Of a stretch of 64,000 nt of DNA, positions 54,295 through 61,751 are shown in pieces. This stretch comes from Candidatus Melainabacteria bacterium (GTDB lineage: Bacteria; Cyanobacteriota; Vampirovibrionia; Obscuribacterales; Obscuribacteraceae). The translations under genes and the position numbers were made by a program. The notes under the pieces were generated by a model. That model was given only the letters and a program-made list of their open reading frames with translations. It ran no database searches and had not been told where the DNA came from. The stretch covers positions 1 through 64,000 of the forward strand of contig DAIDIP010000016.1 in assembly GCA_027451745.1 (NCBI GenBank), written 5' to 3'. How positions within the stretch are numbered: position 1 is the stretch's first letter; each line of letters starts with the position of its first letter.

Positions 54295-55332
54295 TTGTAC
54301 GATTTTTTGCTTATTTTGATTCTCGCCGCTCTGGGTTTATTGGCTCATGTTGCCAAAACCAGACGTTGGTTAGAATGGATTTTAAGATCAGTTATCGTCC
54401 TTATTGCCCTTTTAGAAGGGCTTTCAGTATTTAGCACTAGCGCTGAACTGCTCATGAATCCATGGACTAATGCCGTCCTTACTTGGACAATGGTGACCAC
54501 GCTAGCCTCACTACTTATGCCTGTAAGAAAAGTATTTTCTTTGCTTTTTAGTGGCATAGACTTGTTGTTCAGCGGTCAGCTTTTTGTCCCTCTAATCAAA
54601 AAGAACATTAGAGTTATTGAACATTTCCAGCAATACAAAGTCTTTGTCCCCTCGTCTATTCCACATCTTATAGCTCTATTCATTTATATCAGTACAATTG
54701 CCTATCTACTTTTATGTATCGATCTAGAAGCTTTCAAAATGCCCTATATGCCGCTACCTATTCCACTTGTGCTTGGACAACTACTCTCATATAACGGTAT
54801 AGGATTGATAATTCTTTCTTTCTGTGGTGTAGGCATATTCATAAGCCGTCCATTTAAAATTGCTTCCCAACGTCTGGCTTTAGTCAAGCCAAGTAAAAAA
54901 CAAATTGGTATAGGGCTACTGCTCATAGCAGGCAGTTTCTTATATGACTATCTTTGGTCTTTATACACCCATGGCTTGCCTGATCAAGATCTAGCCACCA
55001 AACTCTCTTACTATAATTCAGGTACTTTTGCTGTCGCTGGTGGCTTCACACCATCTGTGATTTTAGCGCTGGCAACAGCTTTGTGCGCAGGCATTGGCGA
55101 AGAAACATTAATTAGAGGAGCCCTCCAGCCGGCATTTGGTATTGTGCCAGCCGCAGTATTGCATGGTATGCTGCATGGACAATTTGCTCATGCACCAATT
55201 TTTATAATACAAGTAGCTCTTTGGTCCACATTCATGGGCATAGTCAAACGCTATACTAATACCACTACAACAATTATTGGACACGCTGGGTTCAATTTCG
55301 TCAGCACATTTTTGTTCGCGTTCAATCCTTAA
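54295..55332 (+). CDS. CPBP-family intramembrane metalloprotease
   Basis: 345 residues, about eight membrane helices. The CPBP (Abi/Rce1) active-site motifs are near the C-terminus: EETLIRGALQPAFG with two Glu and an Arg, HGMLHGQF with the catalytic histidines, and HAGFNFVSTF at the end. TTG start with AGGAAG six bases upstream. Members cleave membrane substrates, such as prenylated proteins or bacteriocin-related peptides; the substrate here is unknown. The end of the gene (AATCCTTAA) is duplicated in the repeat that follows. Confidence 0.85.
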   Translation: MYDFLLILILAALGLLAHVAKTRRWLEWILRSVIVLIALLEGLSVFSTSAELLMNPWTNAVLTWTMVTTLASLLMPVRKVFSLLFSGIDLLFSGQLFVPLIKKNIRVIEHFQQYKVFVPSSIPHLIALFIYISTIAYLLLCIDLEAFKMPYMPLPIPLVLGQLLSYNGIGLIILSFCGVGIFISRPFKIASQRLALVKPSKKQIGIGLLLIAGSFLYDYLWSLYTHGLPDQDLATKLSYYNSGTFAVAGGFTPSVILALATALCAGIGEETLIRGALQPAFGIVPAAVLHGMLHGQFAHAPIFIIQVALWSTFMGIVKRYTNTTTTIIGHAGFNFVSTFLFAFNP

Positions 55333-55333
55333 A

Positions 55334-55434
55334 TTAGCGCTGCTTCGGCTCGGTCCCCTCGCCTCATACGCGCGTATCTACGCTTCACTTCGCATGCCTC
55401 GCATTTTTCGGCACGCTCGTTACGCTATATCTCA
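55334..55434 (-). repeat. Interspersed repeat, copy E
   Basis: Reads 5'-to-3' on the minus strand: AATGAGATATAGC start, palindrome ATACGCGCGTAT (55366-55377) and GCCGAAGCAGCGC end. 45 bases beginning in the last codons of the CPBP gene (55324-55368) recur at 55439-55483 with one mismatch, making a direct duplication with copy F. Confidence 0.75.
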
Positions 55435-55439
55435 TTTTA

Positions 55440-55524
55440 ATCCTTAAATTAGCGCTGCTTCGGCTCGGTCCCCTCACCTCATAAGCGCGCGCTTTACGGC
55501 ATTTCGCTTCCGCCGCTTCACCAT
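55440..55524 (-). repeat. Interspersed repeat, copy F
   Basis: Second copy in the same minus orientation, 115 bases from copy E, sharing the GAGCCGAAGCAGCGCTAATTT end. The 5' part is more divergent. It ends close to the mazF-like stop codon, so both E and F lie downstream of that gene in its transcription direction. Confidence 0.7.
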
Positions 55525-55548
55525 CAATGATTTTACTCTTTTGAAAAG

Positions 55549-55914
55549 CTATTTCAATGACAGCACTAACTTAAGCGCCAGATCAATTTCTTCCAGCTTG
55601 CTAGCTGACACAACTCCTGCGCACTTGATTTTACCTGTTTTGGGATCTGCAAATCTTTTTTGGTCCAAAGATCGCAATTGAAAACAAAGAAATACAGTAT
55701 CTTTTGGCAGTCCGCTTTCTTTCGCCTTGACCAAGACATTGGTTGGATACGAGCGAGTAATATTAGCAGCATCTGTGCCTACTACAACGCTTATCACCAA
55801 AGGCAATGAGTTAATAACATCATCTGAAACAATTAAAACAGGACGCTTTCCCGCTTGTTCTCGCCCTTGTACTGGATCAAGAGAGACAAAATATATTTCT
55901 CCACGTTTGATCAT
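55549..55914 (-). CDS. MazF/PemK-type endoribonuclease toxin
   Basis: 121 residues. It has the PemK/MazF fold pattern: KRGEIYFVSLDPVQGREQAGKRPVLIVSDD at the N-terminus, then VVVGT and a late KTDAANITRS-like loop; the GREQAGKRPVLIV segment carries the RPVLI family motif. The protein should cut single-stranded mRNA at specific short sequences. It starts within the antitoxin stop (ATGA), so it is translationally coupled. The three interspersed-repeat features E and F lie just downstream. Confidence 0.85.
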   Translation of the reverse strand: MIKRGEIYFVSLDPVQGREQAGKRPVLIVSDDVINSLPLVISVVVGTDAANITRSYPTNVLVKAKESGLPKDTVFLCFQLRSLDQKRFADPKTGKIKCAGVVSASKLEEIDLALKLVLSLK

Positions 55915-56189
55915 TTCCCTTTGCGTAGCCCATCCATTTCTGTTCCAAGAAAATCTTTATTGATAGCGGCACATTCGCGCAAAATCTCCGGATCATTGCC
56001 CATTGCCAACATGCTATTTTCGAATTCTTTTCTTTTTTTATTATTCACATATTCCTGTAAAGCGATGGTAACCAATTTATTCAAGTTAGTTGCTTCGTTT
56101 TTATTGCTCACTGTGCATGCTTCTTCAACAAGATTACTTGGAAGTACAAAACTTCTTCTTATAGTTTTAGCAGCTACCTTTTTAGACAT
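55911..56189 (-). CDS. Antitoxin of MazEF-type module
   Basis: 92 residues from ATG 56189 (GTG 56201 also in frame). The N-terminus IRRSFVLPSNLVEEA with a following NEATNLNKLVTIALQEYV resembles a ribbon-helix-helix DNA-binding domain, and the acidic C-terminal 35 residues would wrap the toxin. It lies upstream of and overlaps the mazF-like gene. It should repress its own promoter at 56203-56244. Confidence 0.8.
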   Translation of the reverse strand: MSKKVAAKTIRRSFVLPSNLVEEACTVSNKNEATNLNKLVTIALQEYVNNKKRKEFENSMLAMGNDPEILRECAAINKDFLGTEMDGLRKGK

Positions 56190-56202
56190 TTTTATCACCA
56201 CT

Positions 56203-56244
56203 TTAGTAACACTAATTATAACACAATTATTGACATGTTTTCAA
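56203..56244 (-). promoter_or_regulatory. MazEF-type promoter with operator-like palindrome
   Basis: On the minus strand: -35 TTGAAA (56244-56239), 18-base spacer, -10 TATAAT (56220-56215). The small palindrome TTAGT-AAC-ACTAA (56203-56215) overlaps the -10 box and is a fair antitoxin operator site. Transcription would start about 20 bases before the antitoxin ATG. Confidence 0.6.
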
Positions 56245-56320
56245 TCCTTACTATCTGCAATAAGTTTCTCAACAAAGAACTTGAACGCGCTATAATTTTC
56301 CGCGGTGAGGAGAAAATAAA

Positions 56321-58033
56321 GTGACGTTTAAAGACAATTTTTCCGCTTTATTAGCGTTAGCACTATCTCTTCAAATATTTACTGCGCCGCCTGTCAAAGC
56401 TCAAAACAATACAGTGCTAGCAGCTCTGCAAAAAGAATTGGATCGTTCTTTAACAAGACTCAAAGCAATCAAAGAAACACCTGTTTACTTTCTTGGCTAC
56501 AGACTGTATGACATCGAGTCACTTAACCTGTCATCTCAGTATGGTGCTATAAATGTTGATGCTCAACCAAAACATAGTCGTGTTTTGGACATAGATCTAA
56601 GAGTAGGCTCCCCGCAGTTAGATAATACACATAGGCTAAGAGATGATCCGCTTGGTTCTTCAACATCATCCCAAACATCAGTATTTATTCCTATTGAAAA
56701 TGACGAATTGGCTCTCCGTACTGCTATCTGGATACGGACCGAAAACGCCTTCAAAAATGCTCAGAAGCGCTACATCCTAGTAAAAGCAAATCAGGATCTT
56801 CAAGCCGAGGAAGAAGATAATTCAGCAGACTTTTCTCTTGAAAAACCCACCACATACACTGGAGAAAGCAAATCATTTTCTGTAGACAAAAAGGCTTGGG
56901 AATCTAAATTAAGACGGCTTTCTTCAATTTATAAAAACAATCCTCATGTTCTGCATTCTCACGTCGACTTTAGTGTCACTAAAACCCATCGTTATCTTAT
57001 AAATAGCGAAGGAAGTAAAGTTGAGGATGAAAATATACACTACCATCTGTCAACCACTGCCGAAGTAATTGCCAATGACGGTATGAGACTATGGCTATAT
57101 GACGGTGCAGAAGCAAAAACCGCAGAAGAATTACCAACCGAAGAACAATTTTCTCAAACAATACACAAGTTGGCTGATTCTTTAGAACAGCTGCGAACAG
57201 CACCATTAGCAGAACCATATACAGGACCGGCAATTTTAAATTCAAAAGCGGCGGGTGTATACTTCCACGAGACTTTAGGACATAGAGTGGAAGGAGCCCG
57301 TCAAAAAGATATGGATGATGGTCGCACCTTTGCCAAAAAACTAGGACAACGAATACTGCCTACTTTTATTTCTGTAGTCGATGATCCCACAACAGAGCAA
57401 CTAAAGTCCGGGCACTTAAACGGCTCATACAAGATTGATGATGAAGGCATACCTGCTCAAAAAGTGACTGTCGTGGACCATGGAATACTCAAAACCTTTT
57501 TAACTGGACGATCACCTGTCATCGGCTGCCCTAATTCTAACGGACATGGAAGATCCTCCCCTGCATATGCACCAATTGCCAGACAAGGCAATTTAATGGT
57601 TATTGCTGATAAAAGCATCCCATACACAGATTTGCGATCAGCATTAATAACTGAAGCAAAAAATCAGGATAAACCATACGGTCTAATTTTCGAACAAATT
57701 GCTGGTGGATTCACTTTCACCCAAACAGCAACACCACAAACTTTTAAATTATTACCTCTCTTGGTTAGGCGTGTGTATGTCGATGGCCGTCCTGATGAAC
57801 TTATCCGTGGCGTGGACTTGGTTGGCACTCCGCTATCATCTTTAGAAAATATTATTTCCGCAGGTGACGATATCGACACGTTCAATGGTACATGCGGAGC
57901 ACCGTCTGGATGGGTCCCCGTTTCAGCAACCGCTCCAAGTTTACTAATCAAAACTATTGAAGTAGAAAGAAAGGCTAATACGCAACAAAAATTGCCTGTC
58001 TTACCCGCACCCATTACTGAGAGCAAAAAATAA
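56321..58033 (+). CDS. Exported TldD-type metallopeptidase
   Basis: 570 residues. A signal peptide (1-27, ending PVKA) precedes a PmbA/TldD architecture: N-terminal domain, then HETLGHRVEG (residues 316-321 HExxxH), and the late NGTCGAPSGWVPV segment with a conserved Cys that is likely the third metal ligand. TldD is usually cytoplasmic and works with TldE to process peptides such as microcin or to degrade CcdA; this one is exported. GTG start with GAGGAG nine bases upstream and TATAAT at 56291-56296. Four bases downstream begins a paralogue. Confidence 0.8.
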   Translation: MTFKDNFSALLALALSLQIFTAPPVKAQNNTVLAALQKELDRSLTRLKAIKETPVYFLGYRLYDIESLNLSSQYGAINVDAQPKHSRVLDIDLRVGSPQLDNTHRLRDDPLGSSTSSQTSVFIPIENDELALRTAIWIRTENAFKNAQKRYILVKANQDLQAEEEDNSADFSLEKPTTYTGESKSFSVDKKAWESKLRRLSSIYKNNPHVLHSHVDFSVTKTHRYLINSEGSKVEDENIHYHLSTTAEVIANDGMRLWLYDGAEAKTAEELPTEEQFSQTIHKLADSLEQLRTAPLAEPYTGPAILNSKAAGVYFHETLGHRVEGARQKDMDDGRTFAKKLGQRILPTFISVVDDPTTEQLKSGHLNGSYKIDDEGIPAQKVTVVDHGILKTFLTGRSPVIGCPNSNGHGRSSPAYAPIARQGNLMVIADKSIPYTDLRSALITEAKNQDKPYGLIFEQIAGGFTFTQTATPQTFKLLPLLVRRVYVDGRPDELIRGVDLVGTPLSSLENIISAGDDIDTFNGTCGAPSGWVPVSATAPSLLIKTIEVERKANTQQKLPVLPAPITESKK

Positions 58034-58037
58034 GAGC

Positions 58038-59819
58038 ATGCAAAAAACATTTTCTTTCAAAATCAGCATAAGTAAAACAATTAAAAGTGCTCTACAGTTT
58101 TTCAGCGGTTTTGCCTTGCTGCTTAGTTTAATTAGTCCAGCATTAGCTGACAATCAAGACATAGTAATGCAAGCTATGCAAGACGAAATGACGCGTTCCA
58201 TGGATCGTCTCAAATTAAATGGACATAGTGGTCCTTACTTTATCTCCTATACAGTTACTGAATACGATACTCTGCGACTTGCTGCTTCATGTGGCGCCCT
58301 AACAGACAATTCTCGTAGCCGATGGCGCGGTCTAAAAGTTGATGTACGAGAAGGTGATTATCATATAGATAGTTCACATTTTGCACCTCGTCAAGCTGCT
58401 AGTTATGCCACTGCACTAGCAAGCAATTTGGGCAGTCCAGTGACAGCAGACAATAATTATGATGCTCTTCGTTATTCACTCTGGCTAAGAACTGATGCTG
58501 CCTATAAAGCTGCAATAAAAAACTTACAGGCCAAAAAAAATTATCTTGAGCAAAACAACGTTGCAGAGCGCCCAGATGATTTTTCTAAAGAAACACCAAC
58601 TGTTTCTATAGAAAAACCCCTTAAATTGACAATTGATTCTAACCATTGGCAATCGGTAATTAAATCAATATCAAATGTTTTTAGAAATTATCCTGCTATT
58701 CAACGCTCAGTTGTAACATTAACTGCTAGCGACGTCACCGACTGGATGGTAAATAGCGAAGGCAGTCGAATTCGCAAAAGCGAGAATCAATATCTTCTAC
58801 TTGTTCTAGCCAGCATACAAGCAGATGATGGTATGCAATTAGCAGATAGCCGTGTATTTTGCGCCAACTTTGAAAGCGATTTGCCAAAACAAGATGAGAT
58901 TATTCGTGCAGTAAAAGAAATGAATGATAATCTCATAGACTTGAAGTCAGCACATTTAGCAACAGAATATTGTGGTCCTCTGTTGCTTGAAGATCAGTCT
59001 GCTGCTGAGTTTATTAATCAAACACTGCGTCACAATCTTAGCCATGCTGAAGAAACTCTAGTCGGCGCCGACAACTCTCTTTCTGGAAGACGTAGTCAAT
59101 TAAAGGATCTAATTGGGCAGTCGATTTTACCTTCTTTTATAACTATTATTGATGATCCAATTACTGAAAAATTCGGTGGACAGTCGATAGTAGGTGGTCA
59201 TAAAATAGATGATGACGGAGTACCAGGACAAAAAATTGTCTTAGTCGACAAAGGTATTCTCAAAACATTTTGTACTAGCCGCACACCAACGCTTTTCACT
59301 AAAAATAGCAATGGACATTCTCTCAATGGCATTGGTGAAGCAAGCATTTTATATATCAATTCAGACAATCAACTAAACTCCAAGCAGCTGAAAGAAAAGC
59401 TCATTGAAATGGGTAAAAAAGCTGGTTTAAAGTCAGTAATGATTGCTCGTCGGATTTCCACTTACGATTCTGGTTTATTTAACCCTGGTTCTTTAATTGC
59501 CGATGCAAGAGCTAACGGTGGCAGTTCAGGACTTTTTGTCCGATCACCACTTTTACTCTATTCTGTATCTGTAGACGATGGGCACGAAGAATTAGTAAGA
59601 GGGGCTCAGTTTGGACCCATCTCAATGCGTGTTTTTAGAGACATTGCCTGTACAGGAAATGAGCCCAAACCTTGGTTTACTCTTTCTCTTGAACCAAGCG
59701 GACTAGCTTATTACCATTTAGTTACCCCGTCTCTTTTGCTTGGTGAAGTCGAATTGCATCAACCAGGCAAAGAAACAGACAAGCTGCCTATTATGTCTAG
59801 CCCGCTCAGTGAAAAATAA
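58038..59819 (+). CDS. Exported TldE-like paralogue without the HExxxH motif
   Basis: 593 residues, similar to the upstream gene over the whole length (for example the motifs YRLYDIESL/YTVTEYDTLRL, DDPTTEQL/DDPITEKF and GSYKIDDEGIPAQK/GGHKIDDDGVPGQK). In place of HETLGH it reads NQTLRH (residues 327-332), so the first His and the catalytic Glu are lost while the second His remains; each change needs only one base. TldD/TldE pairs have exactly one active subunit, so this is probably a secreted heterodimer with the upstream protein. The signal peptide (1-38, ending ALA) is present. Gap of four bases. Confidence 0.8.
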   Translation: MQKTFSFKISISKTIKSALQFFSGFALLLSLISPALADNQDIVMQAMQDEMTRSMDRLKLNGHSGPYFISYTVTEYDTLRLAASCGALTDNSRSRWRGLKVDVREGDYHIDSSHFAPRQAASYATALASNLGSPVTADNNYDALRYSLWLRTDAAYKAAIKNLQAKKNYLEQNNVAERPDDFSKETPTVSIEKPLKLTIDSNHWQSVIKSISNVFRNYPAIQRSVVTLTASDVTDWMVNSEGSRIRKSENQYLLLVLASIQADDGMQLADSRVFCANFESDLPKQDEIIRAVKEMNDNLIDLKSAHLATEYCGPLLLEDQSAAEFINQTLRHNLSHAEETLVGADNSLSGRRSQLKDLIGQSILPSFITIIDDPITEKFGGQSIVGGHKIDDDGVPGQKIVLVDKGILKTFCTSRTPTLFTKNSNGHSLNGIGEASILYINSDNQLNSKQLKEKLIEMGKKAGLKSVMIARRISTYDSGLFNPGSLIADARANGGSSGLFVRSPLLLYSVSVDDGHEELVRGAQFGPISMRVFRDIACTGNEPKPWFTLSLEPSGLAYYHLVTPSLLLGEVELHQPGKETDKLPIMSSPLSEK

Positions 59820-59821
59820 GC

Positions 59822-60523
59822 TTAGTCAAAAAAGCGATACCAAATTAATGCCCAGATAGCAACAATCCCGTCTCGCCAGGTAATTTTTTTACCTTCCGAA
59901 TAATCACGCCCGAAATAAGAAATAGGCAACTCATAAAATCGTACTTTCTGTTTGAGCATTTTGGCAGTAATTTCTGGTTCAAAATCAAATCTGTTAGATT
60001 GTATATTGATCTTCTTAAAACAATCTGCTCTAAAGACCTTATAACAAGTTTCCATATCAGTAATTGTGCTGTCATACAGTATATTGGTAAGCAAGCTAAG
60101 AAATTTGTTTCCCAGCAAATGTTTAAATTTAAAAGCGCGCGTAAGCTTTCCACCAGAAAGTCGAGAGCCATAAACAACGTCTGCTTTCCCTTGCATTATC
60201 GGCATCAACAAACCAACATATTCGCTTGGATCATATTCAAGATCAGCATCCTGAATCAAAATAATGTCGCCTGTTGCCATTTGCTGACCTGTTCTTAATG
60301 CCGCCCCTTTGCCCATATTCTTTTCATGGAAAGCCACTTTGGCATTAAACTTGGTCATATCCAGTTCTTGCAAAATTTTTCGAGTGCCATCAGTAGATGC
60401 ATCATCAACTATTATCAATTCTTTTTCTAAGCCATTCGTATTAGCTCGAATAACTTGCTCAAGAATAGTGCCAATTGTAGCCTTCTCATTGAATACCGGT
60501 ATTAGAATTGACAGCTTTTTCAT
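59822..60523 (-). CDS. DPM1-like family 2 glycosyltransferase
   Basis: 233 residues. Catalytic features: [10 protein letters not shown] at the start, [18 protein letters not shown] with the metal-binding Asp residues, and YGSRLSGG. This pattern fits polyprenyl/dolichol-phosphate mannose or glucose synthases, which attach one sugar to polyprenyl phosphate. The start at ATG 60523 has AAGGAG seven bases upstream; a longer reading frame begins at 60595. It overlaps the GT87 gene stop by four bases (ATGA), so it and the GT87 enzyme are co-expressed. Confidence 0.88.
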   Translation of the reverse strand: MKKLSILIPVFNEKATIGTILEQVIRANTNGLEKELIIVDDASTDGTRKILQELDMTKFNAKVAFHEKNMGKGAALRTGQQMATGDIILIQDADLEYDPSEYVGLLMPIMQGKADVVYGSRLSGGKLTRAFKFKHLLGNKFLSLLTNILYDSTITDMETCYKVFRADCFKKINIQSNRFDFEPEITAKMLKQKVRFYELPISYFGRDYSEGKKITWRDGIVAIWALIWYRFFD

Positions 60524-61719
60524 TCTGCACTCCTTGATACAAAAGTGAGGCGTGTCATAATCGCCAAAGTCAAAATAAGCAATTCTATGAACCAAATATT
60601 GATCTGTCCACCTTTCAATAAATAGTCATAGTGAATATAAATCGATAAAGGAACCATAAAGAGCATACCGCCAAAAGTAATCAACGTTTTAAAAATCAGG
60701 GTAAAGCGAGAACCCATATTAGTAAAAATAGCAACTACCGTTGGAACTAGTAATAGTAAATCGTAAACATGACAATGGATAGAGAAAATAAGCGCCATCG
60801 GTATAATCAGTAGAGTACTTAACAAAATATTGTGCTCATTGTCTTTGTACTTATACCCATAAAAATAAGAAATACCTATTACGCTAGCGAACACTACACT
60901 GCAAAGGTAGAGTATTTGTTTTGAATATTCAGGAAGAACTCTAAGCAGTTGCCCTCTGAGGGTTGGCATTAATTCTGCGCGCATATACTCAGTACTTTCT
61001 GGTAAGCGCAAAAGAGCAAAATAGTTTAAAAAACCTTCTTTGCCTATCAATATATATGCTATTAAAGTCAAAGCAATCGCCACACTAAAAAACACAATAA
61101 TAGGACGCCAACGTTTCACGCCCGCCAAATAAGCCAAAAATGGCAAAACACATTGAGGCTTGCATATCATTAATGACAATAAAAGTCCTGCTTTAATATC
61201 TTGCCTTTGCTGCAATAAATACAAAGACCCCAAAAACACAATCAGTAAGATGGGTGCCAGTTGGTCAATACGTAACGACTCATAAACCATTTCAGAAAGA
61301 CATAAACCTGCTATCAAATAACATGTCTTTTTATAATCAAGGTAAAAAATTCGCTTTAAAATTACTGTTGCCGCAATCAAACAAACAATCAATAAGCATT
61401 TCCACAAATAAAAAGCAATTGTTGGACTAAATAGTCCTAGGGGACTAAACAATACTAAACCCTGCGGTGGGATATATATAGGCACAAAACGTTCACCCAT
61501 ATTAGAAAACATTTGATGTTGCAGAGCACTTAAAGCCGCTACTAGATAGCTGTCGGCTCCGTTGCCTGCCAGAATCATTTTTGCCGGCGCATAATATTCT
61601 GGAAAATCACTTATGCTGATAAAAGCATTGTGTCCAAGCCAAATCAAATAAAACAAAATAAGCACAGCAGCTACAGCAATACTTGTACTAATCAATCTCT
61701 CTAATTTTTTAGTAAACAA
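60520..61719 (-). CDS. GT87-type membrane glycosyltransferase
   Basis: 399 residues with about ten membrane helices. [15 protein letters not shown] (loop Asp near residue 38), [23 protein letters not shown] and CKPQCVLPF (K-x-Q) follow the GT87 order. The donor is likely the lipid-linked sugar made by the overlapping DPM1-like enzyme, which makes this the clearest donor-transferase pair in the window. The acceptor (protein, glycolipid or pilin) is unknown. It follows the FtsH-like gene after 32 bases on the minus strand. Confidence 0.8.
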   Translation of the reverse strand: MFTKKLERLISTSIAVAAVLILFYLIWLGHNAFISISDFPEYYAPAKMILAGNGADSYLVAALSALQHQMFSNMGERFVPIYIPPQGLVLFSPLGLFSPTIAFYLWKCLLIVCLIAATVILKRIFYLDYKKTCYLIAGLCLSEMVYESLRIDQLAPILLIVFLGSLYLLQQRQDIKAGLLLSLMICKPQCVLPFLAYLAGVKRWRPIIVFFSVAIALTLIAYILIGKEGFLNYFALLRLPESTEYMRAELMPTLRGQLLRVLPEYSKQILYLCSVVFASVIGISYFYGYKYKDNEHNILLSTLLIIPMALIFSIHCHVYDLLLLVPTVVAIFTNMGSRFTLIFKTLITFGGMLFMVPLSIYIHYDYLLKGGQINIWFIELLILTLAIMTRLTFVSRSAE

Positions 61720-61751
61720 ATCAATGCCTGCTTTGCGAATTTCCTGCTATC

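Noticed and set aside
55324-55524. CRISPR array at the duplicated repeat
   Set aside because: Only two copies, irregular spacing and internal divergence; no cas genes.
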